Assembly (NCBI GenBank): GCA_009731375.1
Contig: BJOX01000070.1
Coordinates: 967,964-1,031,963 of the forward strand
Reading direction: 5' to 3'
Source: Paulinella micropora
Lineage: Eukaryota > Cercozoa > Imbricatea > Euglyphida
Length of the DNA stretch: 64,000 nt
The notes below the pieces were generated by a model. It was not told where the DNA came from. It did not search any database and saw nothing but the letters and a program-made list of their open reading frames with translations. A program made the position numbers and the translations under genes. Each line of letters begins with the position of its first letter. Position 1 is the stretch's first letter. Positions 1 to 11,079 of this stretch are shown here, one piece after another.

Positions 1-227
1 CAGGACCTGACATTTTTTTTTCGGGTCCCGACTAAGTTTTGTCGGTTCCTGGCAAACAAATTTTTTCGGGCCCGACAAAATTTTGTCGGGTATGACAAAT
101 TTTTCCGGGACCCGACAAAAATTTGTCGGGTCCCGGAAAAATTTGTCATACCCGGAAATTTTCGTCGAATACCGACAAGAATTTTCAACACCTGAAAAAA
201 TAAGTCGCTATTTGTCACCATAGTGTT
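1..227. repeat. Nested palindromes at left end of window
   Basis: A perfect 20-bp palindrome (CCCGACAAAA/TTTTGTCGGG) lies at 71-90. Directly beside it is a near-perfect inverted repeat with 33-nt arms, 87-119 and 122-154, around a 2-nt centre. Imperfect copies of the motif CGGGTCCCGAC and CGACAAAATTTTGTCG occur on both sides (21-60, 155-180). It precedes the coding part of retroelement 1 and could be part of its LTR or leader, or an unrelated foldback element; no second copy is seen after the element. Confidence 0.85.
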
Positions 228-1564
228 ATGATGGTGGCGCCATTTGAGTTGGCTACCGAACGACGACAACGCCGCCTGAGGGAGATCAAAAAGCTAAAGT
301 TCGACCACGTATCATTAGGATACACCTTGCGCCTGTTTCTTTCAAATCTTTCTCTTTTTATGACCCAGTCTGAGGCCGAGATCTTCCTCAATGCGTGGTC
401 GGCAAGAACTTCTTCCAAAGACTCCTACATGAAGTCTCTGCAGCTCTTGCCATGGATCTGGCTGGACTACCGAGTAGACTCACAATGGAAAATCGACATC
501 GTCTACGACGTTACCATGCCTTTCGGCCGAGTTACAGGAATGACATGAAGAGACGGTCCAAAGAAAACTTGGCCACTTATATCACGCGATTACAGAAGCT
601 CTTCAGGCAGCTGCAGAACGAAGGCCTTGTGGCCGAGGAAACCCATAAGTATGAGGTAGCCCGGCGATGTGTCTCCCCTATGGAGATACAGCACATAGAG
701 GCCCTGCAAATAGAAAGGAAGAAACGGGTATTGCGCAGACACGCACGTTGGAGGAGATGAGGTACCTCATCCTCAAGGCTAACCCACGTACCTTGACGGA
801 TTGGGACCCCAAGATGATCCTGACGGCACCGGATTCCGACTACGGCCGGCGCCCTCCTCGTAAGGAGAGGGCCAAGGAGAGCGAGGAAGCCAAGAGCCAA
901 GTGGCCCCGCGACATCCCCTCGGGTAGTCAGCTGCAGGTCGTGGCGAGGCAAGCTCCGGCGTCCCATCAGCAGAACAAGCCGAAGTCTGGCCCGAGCCCG
1001 GACCAACGCAAGGGCCCTGCGCCTTCGAGTTCGTCCGGCGGGCGTACAACCAAGACTGCACGCTTTTCTGGGGCCAACGCGATCAAGATCGCCAAGCCGG
1101 CCCAGTGGACGAAGGACCCCGCCAAGGAGAATCGCGCGCCGCACAACAAGAGCTCCGAGCCCTGCGCCTACTGTCAACACTTCGGCAAGGTAGAAAAACC
1201 AAAGCATACACTCGAGGTATGTAGGACACGCACGCGCGATCTGGAGAAGGGGCTCAACTCGCATTGGTGCCCCCCGCGGGCCGGGAAGCAACGCTCTGGC
1301 CCCGGACAGAAGGATCGTCGCGGAAAAGACCGCAAGGAACGCAAGGAGGCCCCTATGGCGGCGGTGATGGCGGCTCAAGCGACGGTAGACGACCCTAGCC
1401 AGGTAAGCACCCATAATATATTGGACGACGGGACTGACACGGCCTTGAATGCCATTATGTCGCTCCTGTACGACCTCGTAAGGCAAATGTCCTCCAAGGA
1501 CGGGTCCTGGCTATTGCCGGACTGGATCAGACCGCCGACAAGGCTATCGACATCTTTGTCATAG
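228..1564 (+). pseudogene. Gag-like region with zinc knuckle (element 1)
   Basis: Gag-type nucleocapsid polyprotein of retroelement 1. The reading frame changes at least three times: frame 228-548, then 395-760, then 667-927, then 941-1564. This is more than a programmed shift and points to indels. The final segment is basic and rich in Lys, Pro and Ser, and holds a zinc-knuckle-like motif at 1163-1222: two Cys spaced CX2C, then His after ten residues, then Cys after four. The spacing between the second Cys and His is longer than in the classical CX2CX4HX4C knuckle. The protease follows in the -1 frame relative to the 941-1564 segment, which would suit gag-pol frameshifting. Gag identity rests on position and the knuckle; the capsid part itself is not recognisable. 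Confidence 0.6.
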
Positions 1565-1863
1565 TTGACACTGGATGTAATACATTGGGGCTGATCCACC
1601 CACGCTTGTCCTCCAAGATGGGCCTGACTGAAATGGATTTGCCCATCCTGACAGCCCGCACGGCTCAAGGGATCGTAACAATGGTTAGAGGCATACGTCT
1701 CTACATCCAAGTCCTCCCCACAAGAGGCTGGGATGAGATTTACCTTTACACCTCTCAGCATGTTCCCCCGGGAGCGGATATTTTGCTTGGTACTGCCCTT
1801 ATCATACAAACTAACATATCCACGGATGCCCTTATCACCCGTATGGCAGCTGGCCAGCAGTAG
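1501..1863 (+). pseudogene. Retropepsin-like aspartic protease domain (element 1)
   Basis: Protease domain of the Pol polyprotein. The active-site triad Asp-Thr-Gly is at 1567-1575 in the context IVDTGCNTLG (Cys instead of the common Ala after Gly). Towards the C-terminus the segment DILLGTALI corresponds to the hydrophobic 'ILG' strand of retropepsins. The frame is open upstream to before 1501 and lies at -1 relative to gag. It ends at a TAG (1861-1863), after which the same frame stays open to 2550, so the TAG could be a readthrough stop or a mutation. About 110 residues, the normal size for a retropepsin. Confidence 0.7.
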
Positions 1864-2550
1864 CCGGCTGTGCCGACACGGGCGGAGAACGAACAAATCC
1901 TCTTGGATGAGTTCGAGATCCTGACCCCGCCCCGACAGCCCAGCGAGACTGTCAATCAGGTTTTGCGAAGCAGGACAATCATAAGAGATGGTCCCTGCCA
2001 ACAGGTGGTCACGCTGATGGACCTCCCCTCGGATGATAACGAGGAGGAAGCCCAAAAGCAAGACCTTAAGGAATGTCCCTTTAGTCTCCTCCCTTTGGTG
2101 GCGATCACCACTGACGGGAGTGATGATGAAGAGGAACAGGAAGAGAAAAAAGAAAGCGAAGAGAAGACAGACGAGACGGAGGAAAAGCAGGAGGACAGTA
2201 CTGACCGTACATCCCCCACACCGCGACAGACACGATCTCGGACCACAGCGGCCCAACTGGACCGTACACCGGTCTCGGCTTTTCCGATCACGGGTCTTCC
2301 CCCTACACGCGAGGAGGAGGACGTGACTCCTCAGGGACCACCGTCACCTAGTGAGACGGCGACGCCAGCCCAGGCTGATCTTGAAGGAGCCACCGCTTCA
2401 AGCTCAAGCTCGAGTTCTTCGAGCTCGGGGCAAGATCACCGGGCCACTCCTCACAAGAGACTCCCGGAGGACCATCAACCACTCCCTCCACCGCGTCTCC
2501 TAGCGAGTGGGCACGCAAGCCCGGATCGGCCAATACGCCTAGCCGGTTAG
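1864..2550 (+). pseudogene. Acidic, Ser/Pro-rich linker region in frame with protease
   Basis: About 226 codons continue the protease frame beyond the TAG at 1861-1863. The product is strongly acidic in the middle (runs of Glu, Asp and Lys at about 2127-2200) and ends in a Pro/Thr/Ser-rich stretch with a run of ten serines coded by mixed AGC/TCG/TCT codons (about 2400-2430). No fold is recognised; it looks disordered. It terminates with TAG at 2548-2550, six bases before the next open frame. It is probably part of the extra block of this element rather than an independent gene. Confidence 0.4.
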
Positions 2551-2555
2551 GATCC

Positions 2556-3572
2556 ATGGAGTCCCCCATAGAACCTACTTTCTCACCGACAACTCCCGCT
2601 TACTCGCCCGCTTTGTCGAATGTCACGTCACCGTCTTCCCCCGGCGCTAAGGCACAAACAGGTGCTAGCGTTACATCGCCCGCTCTTTCGAATGCCACGT
2701 CTCCTAACGCACTACTTTCTCCTCCAGGACCGACTCAGTCGGAAAGGGAGGTTATAGTGATAGATGGCACGCCCCCGGCGGCGACATCGTCGTCAGGGAC
2801 ACCGGCATGTCAAACCGCTACGCCTGTACCACAATCACAAGCTAGCGCCTCATCGTCCTTGCCGCGGTCACTTCCACCCTTAGTCCAGCAACCTCCTATA
2901 CCAGGAATGCCACAATTTTGGACACAGGGATCACAGCGATCATTAGAGTTTTCTCTCATGTCCTGCCGCTATGGATCAATCTCCCCTAACGCAGCTCGAA
3001 CCTTCCCACAAGGAGATTCGAACCTCACTAACCTTCAGCTCATAGCGGTCCGAGGCCGCGCTATAACGGATACTGGCATGAGACAACTCGACCAGGGAAG
3101 ACCTACAACTCCGAGGAGAGCGGGTCTATCAACCCCGGGTCGAAATAGCCTTATGCACCCAGTAGGACCACGCATGGTTACTTGCACACACGTCGAGTTC
3201 GAGAGAGCTATGCACCGTCAAGGCAAGAACATACCAGCTGTCCCGCAAGTAGGAGGTGCGGTTTTGAAGGACTTTTATCATGACAGGAAGTCACTGTTCA
3301 TTATTCAAAACCCGATCATCCGCCTCCGCCCCTATTGGGAAGATCTCGTCCAATTCGGTCAGCACTTTAAATGCAACCATCGTTGCTACTATTACCTGCC
3401 TTACCTCATCCGGGTCCATGGGATCTACGAGGACCCATCTTTTGACGATCCAGGCAATATCACGATAGTGCGACACCGACTTGAGATCCGCGAGGACGGT
3501 GGGTATCAAATCCTAACAATCGGCGGCAACATACATGTAGATCGGTGTTTTGCGTCAGTTGGAAAGATATGA
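2556..3572 (+). CDS. Unrecognised ORF A in retroelement 1 (extra block)
   Basis: An open frame of 338 residues. The first 130 or so are Ser/Pro/Thr-rich with short repeats of the type SPALSN (two copies), likely disordered. From about 3100 onward composition becomes that of a folded protein, with a segment rich in aromatic residues and Cys/His around 3300-3420. No family is recognised. It overlaps the next frame (3550 onward) by 23 bases and may have been one polyprotein with it before a frameshift. It lies where no gene is expected in a Ty3/gypsy element. Confidence 0.45.
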   Translation: MESPIEPTFSPTTPAYSPALSNVTSPSSPGAKAQTGASVTSPALSNATSPNALLSPPGPTQSEREVIVIDGTPPAATSSSGTPACQTATPVPQSQASASSSLPRSLPPLVQQPPIPGMPQFWTQGSQRSLEFSLMSCRYGSISPNAARTFPQGDSNLTNLQLIAVRGRAITDTGMRQLDQGRPTTPRRAGLSTPGRNSLMHPVGPRMVTCTHVEFERAMHRQGKNIPAVPQVGGAVLKDFYHDRKSLFIIQNPIIRLRPYWEDLVQFGQHFKCNHRCYYYLPYLIRVHGIYEDPSFDDPGNITIVRHRLEIREDGGYQILTIGGNIHVDRCFASVGKI

Positions 3573-5613
3573 GGACATGCACCGATACAGTTACGTAGCC
3601 ACGCGCTTATACTCGAGCCAACTGATCAGATCAGTAGCGTACGTAGCCCCTAGAGTCCAACAGGCTACGGCGTGGGCCCGGATATCCCTACGCCAGTTGC
3701 CAGATATCATGGCACAAGTCAACCAAAGAGACCGTATATTCCTCGACAACAAGGGATATATCGCGCCTTATATTGGCCCAGGTTACATCGACTGTCAAGT
3801 CGTTCATACCTTTGCAGGTGTCACTATGAAAACCATGAACATCTGTCATCAGGAGCGTGGCACGGGCCTTTCCCAGCCCGAGGATGTCCTCCTGTCGGAA
3901 TGCATTGTTTTTGTTCCTTGCTTGCAAGGACCAGCCCCCATACAAACCAACCCCCAGGATGATTGGATGCGCATCGATATACGCACCGAAGTGGATGCGC
4001 ATCACGATCGCTTTCACAAAAACCCTACGGTAACTAACCGCTGCAACATCCCGTTCGTCGAAACGAACCGTACTCCGAAGCACATCAGTAATCTGCTGAA
4101 CGGTCTCCCTCTCAAGTTGGTATTGCCGGCCATGGTTATGAATCGGACCCCACTGACGATGTTTCACCATCCGCCGGTTTGGGGACGATCCAGAGCTCAA
4201 TTGGCCTCAATTCTGGCTTTTGGGTTGGACCAGCAAGAACCGATATCCGATACCCTGCTTTTTAGGCATCACATATCATAGTCGCACGAACGACCGTATG
4301 GTTTCATGGGCCACATATCAGGACTCTACCCGGGACATGGGGGACAGAGTGTGTCTCAGCAGATTATGAACCACGTAGTCCCATTCCCATGGTCCCACAC
4401 ACGATACCATTTTGCCTTTGAGCACATATGGCAGTGGTTTGCATGTCTCTACTACCTTTTTCGATTGCCATCGAATTCTGCCATAAGATGCTGCACACAC
4501 CCACATGATATCAAGCGATCTATCGGATACCGGCGCCCGACTTTCTCCTTTTTCGCGGATCTACCGGCGAACTATTTCGCAAACATGGACATGACAATTT
4601 GTTCTACGAACAAACATCATCCCATCCTCCCGACAGACCAGTGGGATGTAAGTCCCAATGGAGGCATGCTCGCGCGCCTTTTCACTGATAGCCCAGACAG
4701 AGAAATATTAGAGCAAAAGCTGAACCTGTTGAATCAACCTTCCTTGTTTATGGAAGCGCGATGGACCAGGGGTATAAACACTTTAGCCCCGAACTATCTT
4801 CTTCGGAACCTGCCTTCTTCGGCACACGACCAGAAGTGGTACTGTACAACCATAGCGAATGTCCCCTTTTTCATACAGGTGCAGACAGAGGTGCGGGTAC
4901 TGCAGCATATGCTCAACGTGCCGGCTTATGAGGAAACCCAGGTAGTAGTGCACCCAAGCACGTATTCACCTTGTCTTGCAGACATCTTGAATCCGTATTC
5001 GAGGGCACTGCGGGCCAAGGGTTACCCATACGGTGTCCCATCCATACAGGACGAAATGGATATCAAGGAAACGATACCAAACATCGTGCGCCTCGATCTC
5101 GCCTCGACCTATCTTGGCACTCGGGTAGACCTCCGGGATCCACGAGATATAGCGGCCTATCTACACCTTCCGCTAGTTCCCGTTGATCCTGGTTGGGAGT
5201 CAGTCTCTTCCTGGAACACACATTGCCGTCTTGAGTTTGCGATGCTCCAAAACGTCATCCTTCCCCAGGACGCGGACATGTTTTCCACGAACGGGCAACT
5301 TCCTCCCGCTCCGGTGACTGGAAGGCCGGAGACGACCTATCCAGTACTCGAGCTCTCCAAGAATTTGGACCACCGGTGGAAACTCACAGCTCGGCAGGAT
5401 CCCACCCCTTCGCCCTTTTCACCAGCTGCCCCCACATCATTATCGCAAGCACCATCGACATTTTGTCATCATCGTCATCATCGTCATCATCGTCATCATC
5501 GTCTTCATCTTCCTCAAAGGGTCTTCCCACATTTCCTTCCGCGGTGTCAGCCGTGGAAGGAGCGCATGCTATACGATTTACAATCACAGGTCCTAGATCT
5601 CTTCAGCCGCTGA
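3550..5613 (+). pseudogene. Unrecognised ORF B, split by TAG (extra block)
   Basis: One frame is open from 3550 to 5613 except for a TAG at 4279-4281; together about 685 codons. The product has mixed hydrophobic and polar composition with many His, Tyr, Trp and Pro and reads like a globular protein. Near the end a trinucleotide tract (5464-5510) codes for alternating His and Arg. No domain is recognised: no protease, polymerase, integrase or methyltransferase motifs are seen. ORFs A and B span about 3 kb between protease and reverse transcriptase. An extra structural or host-derived protein is possible, but that is inference. Confidence 0.45.
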
Positions 5614-6701
5614 AACGCCTTTGGGGATTTCAGCTCCCTTCCTCACGCGTGTCCCGGAGTCAGCTGGAGGAAGGATCTCCATCTGACCGCATCTCCCCCT
5701 CTCCGCGCATTTCATCCTGCTCGAATCCACGCGGCCTCTCATCCGCCGATTCGAGATCACAGCGGCGATTGGAATACTGTAGAGCGCGTAATGAGGAAGA
5801 GGAAGAGAAAGAGGAATACGAACGTCAAGGGCGTAGTGGCAAGGATGAAAGAGAGGACTCTCCGCCCGCCGACGAAGACGCGGATACCGGCAGAGGTCGT
5901 TCCAGCTAGAGGATAGGCAGGAAATTCAAGAAGCCCAAGACCAGCTGCCAGCCCGACCAACGACGACGACGCAGTCACGACGACCACTACAAAGACGGTT
6001 CCTCATCCTCCTCTTCCTCATCTTCTTCTTATTCATCTTCGTCCTCCAGCTCTGCTCCAGCCCCGAGCGCAACCTCGGGTAGCCGGACGACAGATAAGCA
6101 GGAGAAGACGGAGGATAAGAATAAGAACAAGGAGCGGAGTAAACGAGGCAGCCGCGGCAAAACCCATAAGGTACGAACATGTCACTATCATGAAGTAGCC
6201 TATGACCGCCAAGGTAGGCGGTACCTTCGGGCCGTGTCACAAGGTGAACGCAAGCCCATACGCTCTCAACACCAAGCACAACAGCAGCGTATGCGACAGG
6301 CCATGATCCATGGCTGGAAAAATCCGGTCCAGAGATGGACTACGGGTATTCCGGCTCGGAGAAATGCACCCCGAAGCACACTGCCAAGGAGCGGTCCGAG
6401 ACGCGTGCGGAGCAAGCCTAGCCTGCCCCGACCGGCTTACAGCCGACCCCAGAACTTAGCTCAGGAAACGCGCAGCAATGTGTATGCACCACGCGCAACC
6501 CATCTCCGGCAACTAAACACGAAACGTGTACCATCCCACTCGATGCTTATGCTTCGAACATTGGCTGGATCACAATGTCAATCGCCCCCTTCTCCGGGAC
6601 AGCTGCGCTTCCGACCACACTCCCCTCAACATGAGCCGGAGATGTGCAGGACGCAGTGACAACCCACGGAGCCGTATCCAAATCCTATCAAACCCCATAT
6701 T
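5614..6701 (+). other. Low-complexity and Ser/Arg-rich stretch before RT
   Basis: No single long frame. The frame 5376-5909 codes for a serine run and acidic residues; 6234-6659 codes for a basic Arg/Gln/Pro-rich segment. Tracts of TCATCT/TCCTCT (6001-6050) and GAGGAAGAG (5790-5815) indicate slippage-prone sequence. It probably held a disordered linker leading to reverse transcriptase. Confidence 0.4.
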
Positions 6702-7866
6702 GTGGCCCAGCTAATGTTACCGCATGACAATCCCCCGATTAGCGGTCTAGACTGGCTCTCTATGAACATGACTTCTGACCCATGTATTTTACTCGTCACG
6801 CCAGATGACATCACAGGCCTGTTCCCAGACCCCGTTTTGATGCTTTCAGAGCGATTATGCCGACAATACCTAGACGAACAGAAGAAGGCCGAACCACCTA
6901 AACCCAAGTTCGGCCCGGATACTATTAGCTCCAACCTCACTCCCCCTCAGAAGAAAAGAGCGAAAGATTTTCTAAAGCGTTACGGCCACCGATTCCATGA
7001 AAAGGCTGGCTGTTTTACGCACACCGTTATCTCTTTGAAGCTACGTCCAGGCGCACAGCCTATTTGGGTTCCCTGCCCTAGATGGACTCCTGCTGTCAGA
7101 GAGTTCCTGACCCAGTGGGCAGACGATATGCTTGCTACTGGCCACTATAGTTTTGCCTCTCCTAATTGTGAGTGGGCTACTAGACCGTGCCCTGTAGGCA
7201 AGTTTAACTCCCTCTCGCAGGATCATTTCAAAGGCATCCGCATGGTATTCGACTGCCGCGCGGTTAACGACCGGCTCATCCTTCCGGTCCCCGGCCTTCC
7301 TAACCCCGATCATCACCGTGAGCTCTTCGCGGGATATAACTATCGCTCCGCGTTGGACATGGTTGATGGTTTTCCGCACCTGAAGATCGACCCTACAGAC
7401 GGTAGCCGCGACATCCTCGCCGTACGGACTCCTCGTGGACTTCTAGTTCCCAACTATATGACGCAGGGTATCCACCGCGCCCCTGGCGACTTCCAACGCG
7501 CAGTCGACAAGTCTTTTGGCCATCTCCCGTTTTGGGGTCAGACGGCTGCTGCAGCATACATTGACGACGTACATTTGGCTCACGACGACTTCGACGTCCA
7601 CATGAACCAACTGGAGAAGCTCATGGAGGCTGCGGAGGCAGCCGGCTGTTACTTCGCCGCAGACAAGCTACGCATTGGCTACAACTCACTTCCCGTGCTC
7701 GGCAAAGTCTGCAGCAAGAAAGGCGTCGCCCGCCGATGCAAGCAAGATTGACGCGATCCTGAAGATCTCTGAACCGCAGAACATCACCGAGGTCCGATCT
7801 ATACTCGGTATGACCAACTTTATTCAGGCACATATTCCCAACTACTCTCGCTTGGTGGCGCCGCTC
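6702..7866 (+). pseudogene. Reverse transcriptase domain (element 1), frameshifted and gap-truncated
   Basis: RNA-directed DNA polymerase of the Ty3/gypsy Pol. The start of the frame carries PISGLDWLSMN, typical of the protease-RT junction. The catalytic palm shows SALDMVDGFPHLKI (first Asp), FQRAVDKSFG, and the YIDD motif at 7557-7568 followed by VHLAHDD. Near 7725-7735 the frame shifts by +1: the +1 frame continues with KIDAILKISEP and VRSILGMTNF, the usual RT-to-RNase H connection. The likely cause is an extra C in the GCCC run. Sequence is then lost in the N gap from 7867. The catalytic residues that can be seen are intact. Confidence 0.85.
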
Positions 7867-8530
7867 NNNNNNNNNNNNNNNNNNNNNNNNNNNNNNNNNN
7901 NNNNNNNNNNNNNNNNNNNNNNNNNNNNNNNNNNNNNNNNNNNNNNNNNNNNNNNNNNNNNNNNNNNNNNNNNNNNNNNNNNNNNNNNNNNNNNNNNNNN
8001 NNNNNNNNNNNNNNNNNNNNNNNNNNNNNNNNNNNNNNNNNNNNNNNNNNNNNNNNNNNNNNNNNNNNNNNNNNNNNNNNNNNNNNNNNNNNNNNNNNNN
8101 NNNNNNNNNNNNNNNNNNNNNNNNNNNNNNNNNNNNNNNNNNNNNNNNNNNNNNNNNNNNNNNNNNNNNNNNNNNNNNNNNNNNNNNNNNNNNNNNNNNN
8201 NNNNNNNNNNNNNNNNNNNNNNNNNNNNNNNNNNNNNNNNNNNNNNNNNNNNNNNNNNNNNNNNNNNNNNNNNNNNNNNNNNNNNNNNNNNNNNNNNNNN
8301 NNNNNNNNNNNNNNNNNNNNNNNNNNNNNNNNNNNNNNNNNNNNNNNNNNNNNNNNNNNNNNNNNNNNNNNNNNNNNNNNNNNNNNNNNNNNNNNNNNNN
8401 NNNNNNNNNNNNNNNNNNNNNNNNNNNNNNNNCCCCCCCCCCCCCCCCCCCCGCGTGGCCCCCCGGGGCCCCCCGGGGCCCCACGTGGCCCCACGTGGCC
8501 CCCCCGGGGCCGCCGCCAGCGCCACACGGT
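7867..8530. other. Assembly gap with GC homopolymer flank
   Basis: Ns fill 7867-8432. They are followed by about 20 C and then alternating GGCCCC/CCCGGGG/CACGTGG runs to about 8520. This GC-only stretch is unlike the flanking sequence and looks like consensus noise at a gap edge; it should not be read as coding. Confidence 0.85.
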
Positions 8531-8639
8531 CGGTCCTACTAGTGCACCCGTCATCTCTTATTTCTCGCTTAAATTCACGGATACTTAATCTCGGTGGGTC
8601 ACGTATGTTCGGGAAGCTTACGGTATAATTTACGGTGTT

Positions 8640-9319
8640 CAACAAGCCCGTTACTATATCGATGCTAGTGATCATCCACTGACTATCGTCACGGATCATC
8701 GCCCGCTCATATGGCTATACCACGCCAGAAGCCCGATGGTTGTTGGATGGGTCCTAGACCACCTTCAAACTATCCGCTTCAAGGTGGAATACATTCAGGG
8801 TAAACAGAATCTCCTTCCTGATGCCCTCTCTCGTGTTCCTTGTATATCGCCCGGCCAACCCACTTTCCTCGGGGAAGTCGAAGCGACGAATCAGCTACTG
8901 GATACCATCCCGGCTACTATGTTACAGTCCGGTGGGCGCTCTTTTTGGCTCGCGATTGACGGTAGTCATCCGCAATCAGACGCGCGCTTTAAGAAGCACG
9001 ACTGTCGGATTTTGCGCGGTGCACCAACGATCAAGACATTACAGGCCCCATGGGACTATGCCATAGTCATCCCGCCCGCGGAGCGTGCTCCAGACGTAGC
9101 CCGTCAACTTTTTGCTCTCAACAAGCCTTTTGCTGTATTTGTTCCTCAAGACATGGTACACCTCATACCCGATGGTGAAACCATCTCTCGTGAAACAGTA
9201 TTAGCATGCCACAAGATCGTCTTCCTCGAGGACAACCTTGTGTGGCTTGTTCATAACTTTGGATTGGATCGCCATGCTGTGCTTAATATGTATGCTACAT
9301 CACACGCCCCGCGCGTCAC
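8640..9319 (+). pseudogene. RNase H and connection region (element 1)
   Basis: C-terminal part of an RNase H domain: YYIDASDHPLTIVTDHRPL at about 8650-8710 holds the conserved TDHRPL Asp/His motif, followed by WLYHARSP and then KVEYIQGKQNLLPDALSR, the standard end of the Ty3/gypsy RNase H domain. The N-terminal catalytic part is in the gap. A spacer of about 150 codons follows, and around 9290-9320 the frame shifts by +1 into the integrase frame. Confidence 0.8.
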
Positions 9320-11079
9320 GCGCGGATATCCAATCAGCGCAGAAAGAAGATCCCCTTTTACAACCGCTTTGGGACGGCTCTACATCTATCGGCCAGGGTA
9401 ATACTCTTCTCTTTTTCAAGGGAGGGCTAGCGGTACATATTATGCCCGACCGCTCCCGCCGTATATATGTTCCGAATCCCCTCATACGCAAGCTTGTCTC
9501 CCATGCTCACTTGATCCAGAATCACGCAAAGGTCCCCACCCTTGCCCCATACATCCATCAGCGATACATATGGTTCGGACCCGATGGGAAAGACAAGATG
9601 CACGCCGACATTGCGGCTATCCTCACGGATTGCCACTTTTGTCAACTATCACACGCCCGCCTCACACTTAATCATGGCCGCTATAACTCGTTAGTCTGGA
9701 GCCATCCAGGTCAAGCTATAGGCATAGATCATGTTCATGTAGGCATCGAAGGCGTACTCGAACAGTACGTGTTAACTATAGTCGATCTATTCGCATGTTA
9801 CTTACTGTTTATTCCAGTCCTTTCCACCACTGCTGAAGAAACCGTTGAGACCATTCTCGCCCGATGGGTTTGCGTTTTTGGTTTTCCTGAGGCCATCCTG
9901 TCTGACGATCATGGATCTTTCCGTAGCAATCTTGCCAAGGCCTTCTGCAGAATGGCTGGAATCGAATGGCTCACCACCGCTCCATGCTCTCACCATCAGT
10001 TAGGTATGGTAAAACGCAGGCATCAAAGCCTCCGCCGCGCTATACAGGCACTCGCAGACAAAGACAAGAAGACTTGGCCCAAGGCCATGCCAGCTCTGTC
10101 GTTCTCGCAGAGCACTTACGTCTCTACCGCCACCGGCGTATCCGCTTTTGAAGGTATGATTGCTCGCCAGCCACGTACATCTATCGATATCTTCGATTCT
10201 CCCGACGTCATCGCTGAACACGCGGCTCGATCAACGGCCGCAATGACTAAGTCTGGCTCGACGACCGTCCAGACATCGGACCAACTCGACACTCTCCGCT
10301 TAGCTCGGATTGCTGTCACGGTATATGTCAAGGAATACGCCTCCTTAACGCGCAAGGCTGCCAACGAACAGAAGAACAAGCAACGGCGACGCAAGCTACC
10401 CGATTGGAAGGTGGGTGACCGAGTCACCGTCTATCGCCCCAAGCAATCAACCAAAGGTATTCCCGCCTCTTCTGTTCTCCAACACGACGGCCCTTACATT
10501 ATATTGGAAAAGCGTTCCAATAACACCTTTCGCCTCCGGCACGAGCATACCAACAAGGTCCTCCGCAAAATTGACATTGCACACATCAGCCCCTACACGG
10601 CCCCAACCGATCTGGCTCAGGCCATCGACCCGGTCCAGGATCAGGCGCACAATGACGACCAGAAGGACTATGTTGTTGGTGAGGTGATAGCCTTCATCGA
10701 CGATGGCTTGCTCAAGTTAGGGATGATCATGGATGAAGACCCCACAGACGATCGCGACGACTTCCGCGTCCATCAACTCGGCATCACTTCGCTATCTAAT
10801 ATGCAGTACCGCCCAGTTTACGTGGAGCCGGTTGCCCATCCGGACGGCACAATCACGGAGGGACCGACACATCTCCAATGGACGAAGCCTCTCAACTCCT
10901 GGAAGAAGATGACACTCGACAGCGAGAATGATCAGGTCGTGCATCGGGATATCCAGTTCAAGCCAAGCTCCAACTACAAAGCTAAAGGCTATATCATTCC
11001 CGAACAGCTCAAACGTTTACGTAAGCCTTACAACGGTAAGAAGTACGATTTTCATGTTTTCAAACTGAGATCGAAGTAG
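9290..11079 (+). pseudogene. Integrase with Lys in place of catalytic Glu, plus C-terminal tail (element 1)
   Basis: Ty3/gypsy integrase. An N-terminal HHCC zinc region is present (HAHLIQNH at about 9505-9530, then CHFC at about 9631-9642). The catalytic core has GIDHVHVG (Asp, 9727-9729) and ILSDDHGSF (Asp, 9904-9906). At the third position, where families have G-x-V-E-R, this copy has GMVKRRHQSL: codon AAA at 10012-10014 gives Lys. One G-to-A change from GAA would do it. A beta-rich C-terminal region with KVGDRV and DGPYIILEK (GPY/F-like) follows at 10405-10515, then a tail of about 160 residues of unknown fold to the stop at 11077-11079. Without the acidic residue, strand transfer is unlikely, so the copy is called defective. 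Confidence 0.85.

Larger units (their letters stand above)
228..11079 (+). mobile_element. Retroelement 1: long degenerate Ty3/gypsy-like element
   Basis: The order gag - zinc knuckle - aspartic protease - reverse transcriptase - RNase H - integrase is that of Ty3/gypsy retrotransposons. The coding part is about 10.8 kb, much longer than the usual 4-5 kb, because about 4.8 kb of extra coding sequence (1864-6700) sits between protease and reverse transcriptase. Several frameshifts and in-frame stops break it, and a 566-bp gap removes the RT/RNase H junction. No LTR pair could be matched: the left end may lie outside the window, and the region after 11079 does not resemble 1-227. The copy is judged defective. 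Confidence 0.8.

Noticed and set aside
2105-2450. Minus-strand Ser/Phe/Leu-rich frames opposite the acidic region
   Set aside because: Antisense shadow of an acidic, purine-rich coding strand.
8433-8530. GC-only sequence as CpG island or coding
   Set aside because: Adjoins a gap and consists of C/G runs unlike the surroundings; likely consensus error.
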